Assembly: GCA_032718475.1 (NCBI GenBank)
Contig: JAUCBJ010007224.1
Span: 1 to 64,000, forward strand
DNA length: 64,000 nucleotides
Source of the DNA: Nemertoderma westbladi
Lineage: Eukaryota > Xenacoelomorpha > Nemertodermatida > Nemertodermatidae
Reading direction: 5' to 3'
Shown here piece after piece: positions 19,003 through 30,200 of this stretch (its first letter is position 1; each line of letters begins with the position of its first letter). Under the pieces are notes generated by a model, which was given only the letters and a program-made list of their open reading frames with translations, made no database searches and had not been told where the DNA came from. A program made the position numbers and the translations under genes.

Positions 19003-22000
19003 ATGGGTGCGCCTCCGGCCCGAGGAGCCCAGAAGGACACAAGCGATCAAAGGGAAGTTACTAGCTGGCTGATGCAGAATGGAGTGGTGGTACCAGGCCA
19101 GGTGCTACCGACGACGGAGAACATTCAACAGAGGACGTTGACTCCACCCGACGACGCATCCAGAGACAGTGGCGATTCCCAGGTTAGTCACGCGCGAGGG
19201 AAGGTTATATGTGCTAGATCCCTTGTTTCTCACAACTCGGCGGAGGAGAGAAGACGCCGACTGGACGAACAACAGGCGGAAGTTTTGCGTGCATCGGAAG
19301 CACGGAAGGAAGCCGAGCGGGAACGGGAGCGCACACGTAAGTTAGACGCAAAGTTGCGAGAGTTGGAAGAGAAAGGTAAGCGCGAGCAAGCGGAACGCGA
19401 ACGCAAGGAACGCGAACTCCAGCTCGAACGCGAACAGAAGGAACGCGAACAAAAGGAATACGAACTTCAACTCGAACACGAGCGCAAAGAACGCGAACTC
19501 GAGATCGAGAAGGAGCGATGGGCGTTGTATGAAGAGAAGGCGCGGGTGGAAGAAGAGAGCGCAGCGAGACGAGCGAGGGAAGAAGAAGAACGTAAACTGG
19601 CGCAGTTGGAAAGTGCGAGATTAAGTTTAGAGAGCGAAGAACGGACTAGGAAGGCGAATGAAATCGCCGAGAAGGGGATGCGAATGATCGAAGAATGTGG
19701 GGCGAGTGTAGGGACAGAGTTGCGAGAACTGTTCGCACTGCAGAAGGCCGAACAGGAAGCGAGAACTCCGACCATACGCGAGTCAACGACGACCAGAATT
19801 CCTATACCCGGTCCAGCTATTACGAGTACACGGATCGTTAAACCGTTCTCTACATATCGCACGCCAGTTGGTATTAGTGCTTCACCCATCGCTCAGGATC
19901 TACGTCATCGGAACGCCGCACCACTGTATACCGAACGAGACAACGGAGAATTTAGAGAAGAAACTCCGACGGGCCGAGTATTTGGCGAACCGAACCCGCG
20001 GTTTTGGAATGCGCGGACGGAGCGCCGACCCAGTTCGACGGAGAACTTCCGGGTTAAACCGGAAGAGGGATCATATGAGAGACAGCGGATTACTCAGATA
20101 GAGCCGACTATACAACAGAACCCTAGCCAGGAATTTATTACGAGGGATGAGTTGAGTGCTAGTTTAGCGCAAGCTATATCGCCGCACATCCAACCTATAA
20201 CGGATATGCTTAGTAACCTACGGTTAAAGGAAGCAGCCCAGGTAAGAAGTAATTCTAATCCTAGCAGGCCTGAGTTAGATAAAGTCCAGCCTAGTCAACG
20301 AGTACGCATATCGGAGGAGACTATACCACATAGACCTCAGGTAAGGACGCCTGTCCCGAATATTCATAATCCTAATTTCGAAAACTCAGCCGAGAAATTT
20401 ATTCAGGAGGCTTGGGTCAGGGCTTCGGCGCGCAAACCATCGCGAGCGCTAAGGACTGACACCGAGTCAAGTGATGAAGAGGAAGACATGAGACGTCAGA
20501 AGTCCCGAAACTATAAGGAAAGAAGGACCGACGCGGAGCAGGTAAGTTGGAACCACCGGGAAAGGACCAGACTTAACAACCCTGCGGAACTAAACCATTT
20601 GTTAACCCGGAACGACGCAACCCTTAGGGACATAGGTAAGTTTGCTGCTAGGCAAGGACTGCCGACGCAACAACCCCAGAAGTTTATGGGTAACCATAAG
20701 CATTGGAGGACCTTTAGAACCTATGTCGACGAGCAGCTAACCAACAGCACCTTTACTCCCAACGAGAAGTTCAACTATTTGCTTCAGATGCTCCATCGAG
20801 AACCTAGAGCCATTGCTGACAACTTCGTCGGCAATGAAAGAGCATTCGAGTTAGCGATGAAGACGCTTAGCGACATCTACGGGAATAAAACCAAGATGGC
20901 GCAGTCGATAGTAGAAGACTTGGGTAAGGGCGGAAGGATTACAACTCCGTTAGAGCTGTTGAACTTAGCGAACGCTATTTCGAACGCATTGGACATCTTG
21001 AGGACGGTGAATCTACCTCATCATGGTGATCACGCCGAAGTTTTGAAGAGTGTAATAAGACGTCTAAACATGCGTTATCGACAGAAATGGCGCAAATTAG
21101 AGAATAAGTTGGAGGGTCAAGGTAAAGTATTGACACTTCAGCATATTCATGACATGATAGCCACAGACGCAGTAGCAGAGATGAAATCAAACTTCTCAGA
21201 AGAGAATATGAGAGAGTCTAAACCTGTTACCGGTAAGTCTATGGTAAGTTTTGACGATGACAGGACCACTGTGACTTATAACTCAGTAGACAGATATAAT
21301 TCGAGTACCCCAGCCTTTAGATCAGACTCGCGAGTATGGTCAGGTGAGCGGTTAGATAGACCTAGGTTAAAGCAACAGGAGTTGCCGGATGGATTTGTAG
21401 GTTGCCAATACTGTTTACTAAAGGAGGTAAGATCCGACGACCATAAGTTGGATAGTTGCAGACGGTTCAAAGAATTAAATTCGGAACAGAGAAGAGTTCA
21501 AGTGCGGACGTTGGACACCTGTTGGGCTTGTCTTGCGCCAGGACATGTACGGCGGCAGTGCCCGAACAGCAAGGACGGATGCATGGAATGCGGCAGACTA
21601 CATCACAAGTTGCTACATGCGGATTTCCATACCCCAACGGACCGTTACTTACAGCGAAATCCTCACAGGAAGGGGAGCAAAGAACCCGTATCGATAAGGA
21701 GGAATACGTACACTGGCATCCAGGACGATGGTTACCAACCAGGTTCGTCGGACGAAGATGGCGAGTCGAGCGCGAGAGAAGTGACCTGCCAAGGTTTCAC
21801 CGCGGATAGTTCATCGACCAGCGCGCGGACGTATTTATCATCGGCAACGTCGGAAATATTTAGCGTGATTCCGGTGAAACTCACTGGCGATAAGGGATCG
21901 AAGCGAATATATGTGATGTTGGACACTGCGTCCACATTATCTTATATCGACGAAGAAGTGGCGAGAGCCGTTTCTAGCTTCCAGGACGCCGAGGAGATCC

Positions 22001-25000
22001 AAATAGAGTTGAAGTCTATGCATGGGGTAGGAGACCTCAAGGGACACAGAATTTCGGTAGAACTAGATTCCCTACTTCCGAGAGACCAGCACACTCGACA
22101 AGAACGGAAAGCTTTGCCATTGGACGGATTTAAGTGTCTAGCTATGAAGGGATTCGGCAGGCAGTTAGGTAAGGTGCCGCCGATGAGTCCCATAGCACAG
22201 GAGTATTTTGACAAGCTCAGGATACCCAGACACCAGGTAGGTTATAGGAATGTTTCTATGTTGATTGGTGCAGAACAGCTGATCGCACACCAAATATGGG
22301 AAACGAGACCAGCTGAGCCGCATGTCAATGGACCACATGCCCATAGGACCATACTAGGTTGGTATACACGAGTACCCATGTCTTATAAGTTTACAGGTGG
22401 CGACAAGCCAATGAACAGATACGATGAATTACAGCCTATAACTCAACCACCGTTAGTAAAACCACCAGACATAGACGAGTTTAGGAGAACCTGTATTGAC
22501 CACTATAGTGACTTTAGCGAGTCGGACGAGGAGTTGATTCCCGATAATGTTAGGTTGTCGGAACCACTTCATAATGACCGGACAGATAGTGAACCCGAGG
22601 ACTACTGTTATCAGACCCGTGGGTCTGGTTCAGCGGCCCACGCTACTTATCTAACTAACGTTTTGACTTATACAGACATAGTGGAGGGTCAAGTGGCTAA
22701 ATATCGAGACCTAGACATTTTCCAATACAGTGAGGAGGAATTACAGAAGGAATTGATACGCCAGGACCTCGAGACAGGAGCCAGAACTGTCGAATGGCTG
22801 GATAGGGACGCAATGGAACCCGGTGGATATGACCTAGCCATGTCTACTGATGAGAAAAGGTCGCTGGAGATGATGGAAGACACCATACGTCTGCTACCGA
22901 CTGGACATTTTGAAGTTGGAATGTTGTGGCGTCGACAACCACCTAAGTTGGAGAACAACTACAGCTTAGCCTTGAAAAGATTAAACGGAGTAAGGGCTCG
23001 GTTGTTGAAGAATCCGGACATTAGGGAGAAGTATTGCGCCCAGATCAACAACTATTTCGCCAAGGGATTTGCTGGGAAGGTAGAGGACCCTGACTTAGTG
23101 ACAGACCAGACTTATTACCTTCCACACCACTATGTGACTCACCCTGACAAACCTGACAAAGTCCGAGTAGTCAACGACTGCGCAGCAGTCTATAGAGGTA
23201 TGTCCCTGAATTCAGAGTTGATGGATGGTCCCAACCTGAACAACTATTTGATTGGAATACTGTTGCGTTTTAGACAGCGGCGATTCGCATTTACTTGTGA
23301 CATCGAGGCGATGTTCCACCAGGTAAGAGCCTGTAAGGCAGACCAGGATAGCCTTCGATTTCTCTGGTACGAGAATGAAGACTTATCCGGCCCAGTGGTT
23401 ACATACCAGATGTACGTTAGGATATTTGGCGCCCGCGATAGTCCGAATGGCACGCTGTTCGTTTTAAAGAAAACGGCAACAGCCCAGATTGGTAAGTATC
23501 CAGTAGAAGTAATCGAGTCCATCTTGAGAAACTTCTATATGGACGACGGATTGGTGTCCAAGGACACGGCGGAAAAAGCCATAGAAGTGGCTCACGGCCT
23601 GCAAGAGTGCTTGGCTACAGGGGGTTTCCCTCTAACCAAGTTCACTACGAACTCGGAGGCCCTATTAGAATCGTTCCCGGTAAAGGATCGCGGGAGCGGA
23701 GACATAGAATTGGGGGTAGAACCAATCCCCATGGCGCGAGTACTGGGACTCGCTTGGAACCCGAACTCAGATAAGTTCCAGGTAAGAGTTAGATTTGAGC
23801 CCAGTAGCCCAGACAAAGTTTTGACAAAGAGGATTTGCTTATCGACATTAAGTAGACTATTTGACCCGATGAACTTTATCAGTCCGGTTATATTACAGGC
23901 ACGAGCGTGCATGAGGAAAATTTGGTTGTCCGACGTAGAGTGGGACGAACCAATATCTCCTATACATGCAAGGCAGTGGAGAGAGTGGGAAGCCGAGTTG
24001 CATCTATTGAAAAATATAGATGTACCCCGTTCCTACTTTCCGAATCAGCTGGTATTTCCAGCTGATCTCGAACTCCACTTATTTAGTGACGCAAGTGACA
24101 CCGGCTTTGGTATGGTAGCCTACCTTCGCCGAGAGGTAAGTCAGGACAAGTTTGAGACGGCCTTTGTAACTTCTAGATCAAAGACAATGCCGGTCAAATA
24201 CATGACTGTCCCTCGTGCAGAGTTACAGGCGGCTGTAGTTTCGGTCGAGGTAAGTAAGCAAATATCTGAGGAATTAGACACGACATTGACCTTATTTTAT
24301 TGGACGGACGCATCCTTGGTGTTAGTATACATTGCGGCCGACAATATTGCACTAAAGACATTTGTGGCCAACAGACGCGCTCAGATCGTCGATTTTTCGA
24401 CGAAGGAACAATGGAGACATTGTCCGGGAGTGTTGAACCCGGCCGACATAACTTCGAGAGGTGCAATGCCGGCGGAATTTTGTCAGGAAGAGTCGCAGGA
24501 GTTTTGGTTGCATGGACCTGATTTTCTAACGAGGACACAGGAACATTGGCCAGAGCGACTAAAGATAGTGACCAATCCGATGCCTGAAGATGCAGAAGTC
24601 AAAGTGGAGAAAGTCTCTAAGTCGAAGTCTAAAGCCAAACTTAAGTCATTGGAGCGGCCTGAAAAGTCATTGGAGCGGCCTGAAGAGTCATTGGAGCGGC
24701 CCGGAGACCTGTCAGACCAACAGACTTACGTGACTACTAGGTCAGGAAGGGTAAGTTACGACGTAAAACCACCCTTACAGACTAAACCGGAGTCACAGTT
24801 GGTAAGTGACGGACAGAAAATGACCGACACAATGGATCCTTTGGTTTCCAAACCTGCGGGTTTGGATTCGAAACTTCCATTAGTTAGCGGACAACCGTCG
24901 CTGGCATTAGAGTCACGCAGTGTTTATGACAAATTACTAAATTCGTCTGCCTCTTGGCTGACAATTTGTAAAAGAACTGCGTGGTTAAGCCGATACGTTT

Positions 25001-26517
25001 CGTACCTTTGTTTAAAACATTCGAAACATTTGAGAGAACCATTGAGCACCAATAGTGAGCGAATTCAGAAATTGAAACAACCTCTGACAGAGGATGAGAT
25101 TGATCAAGCGGAATTAAAGCATTTGAAGCATTATCAAATGTGTGCCTTCCCTAAAGAATTCCATCTATTATCGGCTCAACGACCAGTTCTCTATAAACCC
25201 CTTAGAAAATGGAGTCCATTAATCCATAAGGGTTTAATTTGTCATAGATCGAGAATCCAGACTGTCGACATAAACTCACAGTTTAGGTTCCCAGTGATAA
25301 TCCCTAGTCACCCAATAGAATTGCAAAGGGCGATTCTATGGGATATACACAAGAGGTTGCATCACGCGGGAAAGTTACACTGTTTGTCGGCAGCGAGACA
25401 GCGATTCATTCTATTGCAGCCAAGCAGGGCAGTAGGCACTATGTACGACGCCTGTCTGGTTTGCAAGAGGGTGAACGCCAGAGTATTGGAACAGGAGATG
25501 GCTGAACTCCCGGAAGCGAGAGTGCAGGCATATGACCCACCTTTTACGAACACAGGGGTGGATTGTTTTGGTCCGATTGAAGCAAAGAGTGGACGGCTGA
25601 CCCACAAGCGATGGGGTCTGCTACTGACATGCATGGCTAGTAGAGCCATACACATCGAGCGTGTGGCAGACATGTCGACCAAATCTCTGCTCCTGGCTTT
25701 AAAGAGATTTATGGCCAGGAGAGGACTAGTAAAGGCGTTCTACTCCGATAAGGGTACAAACTTTGTCGGAGGGAATAGCGAGTTGAACGCGGCTCATAAA
25801 GCAGCACAGAATAAGGAAATTTCTGCAGCACTTTTGCCGCAAAGAGTAGAATGGAGATTTAATACTCCAGAAAGTCCTTGGAGAGGAGGAAGTTGGGAGC
25901 GTTTGGTTCGCTCTGTAAAGCAGGCTATTGCCAAAACATTGCCTGTGAACAAACAACTTACCGACGACGAACTGGTTACAGCTTTCATTGAAATCGAGCA
26001 TACCCTAAACTCGAGGCCGATAGCTATGTTGCCAGACGGTGTTGCATTAACGCCGAATCATTTGCTAATGCAGAGTCCAGCATTTCTTGTGCCGGCATCA
26101 GAACCCGTTAGTGCCGACCTATATAGTCGTAAGAGCTGGAAAGTAACACAATTAGTCGCGTACACATTCTGGGAATATTGGCGGGAATACTATCTTCCCA
26201 CCATATCCACCAGAACAAAGTGGTACAAAACGGTTCGGAGTCTCCAAAAGGGAGATTACGTATTGATAACCGAACCCATTGTCAAGAGAAGGTATTGGGA
26301 GACTGGAGTTATCTTGCACACACACCCAGACGTGCAAAACATAGTGCGCACAGTCACTGTGAAAATTAGGTGCAAGTGTCCGCACCCAAAAAAGTGTAAA
26401 ACTAATGGTTTACACACCTTGGACCGACCGGTCCAAGATATTGTGTTATTAGAGGAGACACGTATCGAGACGGGAGATTATAATTTGTCTCCTGCCTCAA
26501 AACAGAATCAGTGTTGA
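19003..26517 (+). CDS. gag-pol: BEL/Pao Gag-Pol polyprotein, 2,504 aa, intact
   Basis: Domains in order: coiled coil rich in Glu/Arg/Lys (residues about 80-235); disordered linker; DUF1759-like capsid (about 550-720, FMGNHKHWRTFRTYVDEQL); CCHC knuckle C840-C843-H848-C853 (CWACLAPGHVRRQC) plus CMECGRLHHKLLH; aspartic protease with LDTAST (D974); RT with CDIEAMFHQV (D1433) and FYMDDGLVS (D1514, D1515); RNase H (D1696, E1740, D1769; NPADITSRG); a Lys/Pro-rich spacer; integrase zinc region and core with D2187, D2249 and E2299; a DUF5641-like tail (WREYYLP, KGDYVLI). No stop or missing catalytic residue is seen. It would process itself, copy RNA to cDNA in particles and integrate the product. YMDD rather than the more common YVDD and the long coiled coil are unusual. 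The first ATG is used for the start, though the frame is open from 18,958. Confidence 0.95.
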   Translation: MGAPPARGAQKDTSDQREVTSWLMQNGVVVPGQVLPTTENIQQRTLTPPDDASRDSGDSQVSHARGKVICARSLVSHNSAEERRRRLDEQQAEVLRASEARKEAERERERTRKLDAKLRELEEKGKREQAERERKERELQLEREQKEREQKEYELQLEHERKERELEIEKERWALYEEKARVEEESAARRAREEEERKLAQLESARLSLESEERTRKANEIAEKGMRMIEECGASVGTELRELFALQKAEQEARTPTIRESTTTRIPIPGPAITSTRIVKPFSTYRTPVGISASPIAQDLRHRNAAPLYTERDNGEFREETPTGRVFGEPNPRFWNARTERRPSSTENFRVKPEEGSYERQRITQIEPTIQQNPSQEFITRDELSASLAQAISPHIQPITDMLSNLRLKEAAQVRSNSNPSRPELDKVQPSQRVRISEETIPHRPQVRTPVPNIHNPNFENSAEKFIQEAWVRASARKPSRALRTDTESSDEEEDMRRQKSRNYKERRTDAEQVSWNHRERTRLNNPAELNHLLTRNDATLRDIGKFAARQGLPTQQPQKFMGNHKHWRTFRTYVDEQLTNSTFTPNEKFNYLLQMLHREPRAIADNFVGNERAFELAMKTLSDIYGNKTKMAQSIVEDLGKGGRITTPLELLNLANAISNALDILRTVNLPHHGDHAEVLKSVIRRLNMRYRQKWRKLENKLEGQGKVLTLQHIHDMIATDAVAEMKSNFSEENMRESKPVTGKSMVSFDDDRTTVTYNSVDRYNSSTPAFRSDSRVWSGERLDRPRLKQQELPDGFVGCQYCLLKEVRSDDHKLDSCRRFKELNSEQRRVQVRTLDTCWACLAPGHVRRQCPNSKDGCMECGRLHHKLLHADFHTPTDRYLQRNPHRKGSKEPVSIRRNTYTGIQDDGYQPGSSDEDGESSAREVTCQGFTADSSSTSARTYLSSATSEIFSVIPVKLTGDKGSKRIYVMLDTASTLSYIDEEVARAVSSFQDAEEIQIELKSMHGVGDLKGHRISVELDSLLPRDQHTRQERKALPLDGFKCLAMKGFGRQLGKVPPMSPIAQEYFDKLRIPRHQVGYRNVSMLIGAEQLIAHQIWETRPAEPHVNGPHAHRTILGWYTRVPMSYKFTGGDKPMNRYDELQPITQPPLVKPPDIDEFRRTCIDHYSDFSESDEELIPDNVRLSEPLHNDRTDSEPEDYCYQTRGSGSAAHATYLTNVLTYTDIVEGQVAKYRDLDIFQYSEEELQKELIRQDLETGARTVEWLDRDAMEPGGYDLAMSTDEKRSLEMMEDTIRLLPTGHFEVGMLWRRQPPKLENNYSLALKRLNGVRARLLKNPDIREKYCAQINNYFAKGFAGKVEDPDLVTDQTYYLPHHYVTHPDKPDKVRVVNDCAAVYRGMSLNSELMDGPNLNNYLIGILLRFRQRRFAFTCDIEAMFHQVRACKADQDSLRFLWYENEDLSGPVVTYQMYVRIFGARDSPNGTLFVLKKTATAQIGKYPVEVIESILRNFYMDDGLVSKDTAEKAIEVAHGLQECLATGGFPLTKFTTNSEALLESFPVKDRGSGDIELGVEPIPMARVLGLAWNPNSDKFQVRVRFEPSSPDKVLTKRICLSTLSRLFDPMNFISPVILQARACMRKIWLSDVEWDEPISPIHARQWREWEAELHLLKNIDVPRSYFPNQLVFPADLELHLFSDASDTGFGMVAYLRREVSQDKFETAFVTSRSKTMPVKYMTVPRAELQAAVVSVEVSKQISEELDTTLTLFYWTDASLVLVYIAADNIALKTFVANRRAQIVDFSTKEQWRHCPGVLNPADITSRGAMPAEFCQEESQEFWLHGPDFLTRTQEHWPERLKIVTNPMPEDAEVKVEKVSKSKSKAKLKSLERPEKSLERPEESLERPGDLSDQQTYVTTRSGRVSYDVKPPLQTKPESQLVSDGQKMTDTMDPLVSKPAGLDSKLPLVSGQPSLALESRSVYDKLLNSSASWLTICKRTAWLSRYVSYLCLKHSKHLREPLSTNSERIQKLKQPLTEDEIDQAELKHLKHYQMCAFPKEFHLLSAQRPVLYKPLRKWSPLIHKGLICHRSRIQTVDINSQFRFPVIIPSHPIELQRAILWDIHKRLHHAGKLHCLSAARQRFILLQPSRAVGTMYDACLVCKRVNARVLEQEMAELPEARVQAYDPPFTNTGVDCFGPIEAKSGRLTHKRWGLLLTCMASRAIHIERVADMSTKSLLLALKRFMARRGLVKAFYSDKGTNFVGGNSELNAAHKAAQNKEISAALLPQRVEWRFNTPESPWRGGSWERLVRSVKQAIAKTLPVNKQLTDDELVTAFIEIEHTLNSRPIAMLPDGVALTPNHLLMQSPAFLVPASEPVSADLYSRKSWKVTQLVAYTFWEYWREYYLPTISTRTKWYKTVRSLQKGDYVLITEPIVKRRYWETGVILHTHPDVQNIVRTVTVKIRCKCPHPKKCKTNGLHTLDRPVQDIVLLEETRIETGDYNLSPASKQNQC
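22612..22627. repeat. Palindrome family copy 2
   Basis: CAGACCCGTGGGTCTG: seven-base arms that pair perfectly around GT. In pol it is read TRGSG, a different frame from copies 3 and 5. Confidence 0.75.
24644..24706 (+). repeat. 21-bp triplication inside pol
   Basis: Three 21-bp units encode SLERPEK, SLERPEE and SLERPGD in the spacer between RNase H and integrase. The nearly identical codons indicate a recent in-frame expansion in a tolerant linker. Confidence 0.85.
24848..24865. repeat. Palindrome family copy 3
   Basis: CCAAACCTGCGGGTTTGG: seven-base arms around TGCG. In the pol spacer it is read KPAGL. Confidence 0.8.
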
Positions 26518-27273
26518 ACGCAACTCACTTCGTATGCATTCCTCGTATGCAAATACAAGGAGATGCATAGGAGCGGGGTTGTGGTTGATTTGCGTTGAGT
26601 TTTGTCTGGTGGGTATCAAAACAAAATTTTATTTTCAAAATTTTTGGAAAATTAAAAAATTTTAAAAAATTAGAAGTGAACCCAAGACAATTCCAGACGC
26701 TGTGTATAGACGCATTTTGAATTCGTCTATAGATAAACAGTAATTTGAAAAGTCGTGAAGCCTGGAAAATAGCATTTAGAAACCATGGTGACGGCTATAT
26801 TACGTAGGAGTGTAAATTGAGTTTAGCAACTTCCACAGATTGGTGCCAACAGTACAACTAAGGTACTAAAGGTTAGTAGCACCAGAGGCGTACATGGACC
26901 CCACTCAGTAGTTTGCAGGATGTGTGATGTTCGATTATCAAACCTGTGGGTTTGGTATAGTCGAGTATTGTGGCTATAGTCCTTTCTAACTACTGTAGTT
27001 TAGTACGAGTAATGGGAGTAGTTTGGGCATCAAAAAGTGAGTTGGTCACGGCCAGTTTATCTCCAAAGTTTTTGCGCTATGCATGGGAATAGGTTAGAGG
27101 ATAGTTAGTTAGGAAGAGACGGGATCTAGAGAGTCGAACCTGAACTGCTGGAAGGCGGGGGGGGGGTTCGGGAGGTCTGTCCTTCGGCGACATCTAACTG
27201 ATTTACCCACAGTGTAATTGGTTACGTAACGGCACTTATTGGGATATATATATATGTATATACGCGTAACATA
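26518..27273 (+). other. Gap between pol and ORF3 with candidate splice acceptor
   Basis: A 756-base non-coding interval with AT-rich self-complementary sequence near 26,630-26,680. A pyrimidine-containing stretch ending ATTTACCCACAG at 27,212 is a good acceptor candidate 61 bases before the ORF3 ATG, which would let ORF3 be made from a spliced subgenomic RNA. Confidence 0.45.
26939..26954. repeat. Palindrome family copy 4
   Basis: CAAACCTGTGGGTTTG, in non-coding DNA between pol and ORF3. Confidence 0.8.
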
Positions 27274-30200
27274 ATGGAGAGGGATATTAGAGCGCAACCG
27301 CGCAGAGGATTTACTGCCAGAGAGGAGGCGGAGCTACCATTCGCGCGACCGGGATGTAAAGATTCGAACGTTTACTACCATGGGCGGTCCGTGATGGAGC
27401 TGAACGGGAAGTATAAGCCGAGTTATGATAAAGAATTACGGAGAGAAAGAATGAGAGCGTTGGGGGACCGGATGGAAGTCTTGCGGAGAGAGTATCGCAC
27501 GCGGTATCCCTACGACTTTGCTTTGGACGTGTGTGACATTAGCGCAGATCCGGACGAGGAAATCGCACGACTATACCATATGAATATGTATTTACGACAC
27601 GAGGAGCCTCTACCTGCAGTCCGAGACCAGTTTGACGGAATGCATCTGTATCGGAGGACTCGAGGCGAGGATCAGGAGACGCCGAAAGTCTTCAGGGTAT
27701 ACAAGCTCTTCTACAAGTGTGGTGAATGCATGAATAAACAAGACGTGGCGATTCCCGACCGACTAGACGAGCAACATCCGGAACCGATATTAACGCGATG
27801 TCCAGCTCACCAATTCCTTAGATACAACGAGGGAGGTTACCCGATGAGCAACCCGATGATCAGTATCGACTTCAGCGGAAAGCGACCTCCGAGACCCATT
27901 ACGCCGACCGTTACGACATTAGATCCGTATACGGAGATTAAACCCTGTTCGACACCCAGTTTGATAGAGACGGCAGCGGCCATTTCGCTGTACCGAGCCT
28001 ACAAGGATCTAGAGGCGCGGCGCGAAGCGGCGCGGGACTCGGGTACCAAACCCGCGGGTTTGGAGCTCTCGAGTCCCTGGACTGCGTTTACTTCACCTCA
28101 CCGAGTGAGAAGCCTCACGCCTGAGCATCAGGACGACATAGACGCGTTGCGGCAGGAGGAGCGAGCGGCGAAGGCGAAGGAGTTATTCGAGAACAGGATA
28201 GCAGAGTATAATAAGACCGCGGATAGACATCAAGAGGAGACGAGGAGAGTGACCGGATTTGTTCCACAGGTCGTATCTCAACCCGGACCGGTGTATTATT
28301 CCGACGGCACCGAACCTGCGATATTAGTAGATCATCCGGAGTCGCGAGAAGCGATACGATTCTTGCCGATGGTAAGAATGGCGGACCATTGGAACGTTGA
28401 CTGTCTACGGGAAGTTTTATGCGCGAAGTTCTTGCGTGATGTCCCAATGCAGATCACAGATTATGACACCTTGGACAAGATTGGAGCTCCGGGGAAGGAG
28501 AGTAAGTTATTCGGATGGTTGGATAAGTACATCAAGGTATGGGTCGCGGTGGCTACATTCCCAGACGACGAGGAAGTAGACCAGACGTGGCTGAGGAGGA
28601 AGGGTTCTTATACCCGATATGATGACCACAAGGCGATCGAGCGCATGTGGACCCCATCAGATGAGATTCAGCGTCAGTGGAGGAAAACGGAGGAATCACT
28701 GCAGGATTGGAGAGTGATGTTCTACGACAATGAAGGAGGGTCCCATCAGGAATGCTTGACCAGCAAGTGTATTCAAATTCGTGCGGCCGATGGTGTGACT
28801 CATGTGTTTATGCGTGTGAGGGCGGATAGAGAGAGACCGGAGCCCATCATAACGACACAATATCGGAAAGGGAAGGATCCTAGGGAACAGATTTTGGAGG
28901 TATGCAGGCGAGGAGGTATGCACGGAGCGGAGCGTATCGACGCCAGGATGTTACCCAAGAAAGTTAGAGAGGCTATTCTCAACCAAGATTACGTCAAGGT
29001 GGGATCGGGAGTCCAGAGCGATTTGGAGAGCGACTTCAACGCCATGACTGATCTGGAAGATAGATTGCCGAGACCGTTTGTCGACACCAAGCTATTGTTG
29101 CTATGGGCACAGGATATTGGAATTTATAGGGAGTATCCCAACTCTGCCAAGACTGGTATGGGCTTTATAGCACACTTGTTGTATAATTGGGACTTTAAGT
29201 TAAAGACGCAGAAGAAGTATGAGGAGGCGTATGGCGAATACAACACGCCACCGGGAGCGGAGTTCAAATCCCACTTCAAGCGGCAAGCGTTAGTGTATTG
29301 GAACATTTGCGCGCCACCCCGTGCGTCGCTACAATATTATTTGGTGCTTGAGTCGAACACGGTGACTTGTTTATTAGCGGATATCGTTGCGCGAGTTTTG
29401 AAGCGTCATCCATTGGTATTCGGAGGAGATCAATACGTTCGCTCGAAAGGGGGAATCCAATCCGACGTGATGAAGCGTTTCTTAACCCCGTTCTTCAACC
29501 AATCGTTAGAGAATACGTCGATGGTGAGGAGAGGATTAGCGATATTCGAAGGAGTATATCGACAGAACATCGGAGATTTGGGAGACCGACCGTCGATGGA
29601 ATATCCGACGCCAGAAGCTTTGGAGAAGTGGTTCGGGAATCAAACCCGCGGGTTTGGTACTCCCTTCCACTCGGAGGCTGATAGACCTGTTAAGGAGGGC
29701 TGGCCGGAGACGTTAGTAGAGGTGTTCGGAGTAGATCTTCCGGTGGAGAAGACATATCCGAAACGAACGCGGGAGGAAATATTGGAGATAGAGGACAAGG
29801 GCGAGGATGTTTACTTTGTTCCGGATCGACAACCGTTGACCGGAGAGGACGACATCGTATTAGACATTGGGAAGGAAGGAAGTGCGAAACCGATTGGAGA
29901 CCTCATATACGAGAGGGCCTGGTTTCCACAAGCGCGTAGGTGCAAATTGTGCGGCAGCACAAGGCACAATCTAAAGTCGTGCGACGCGGTAATAGAGGCG
30001 GCGCATAAGGTCTGTCGTTGGTGTAATGAGACCGACCATTCGTTTCACACGTGCACCGTCTTCATTTCTCAATGTGGATATTGTGGAGTAAAAGGACACC
30101 GTAGCGCGAGATGTCAGCTGCGAGATGATTCCTTTCAAAACCATAGCGCTAACCTACTTCGGGAGATGTTAGATAAGTGGGAGAGTGTGGCGGATTACCA

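Noticed and set aside
19467-19889. Minus-strand frame opposite the coiled-coil region
   Set aside because: Ser/Leu-rich shadow of the Glu/Arg codons of gag-pol.
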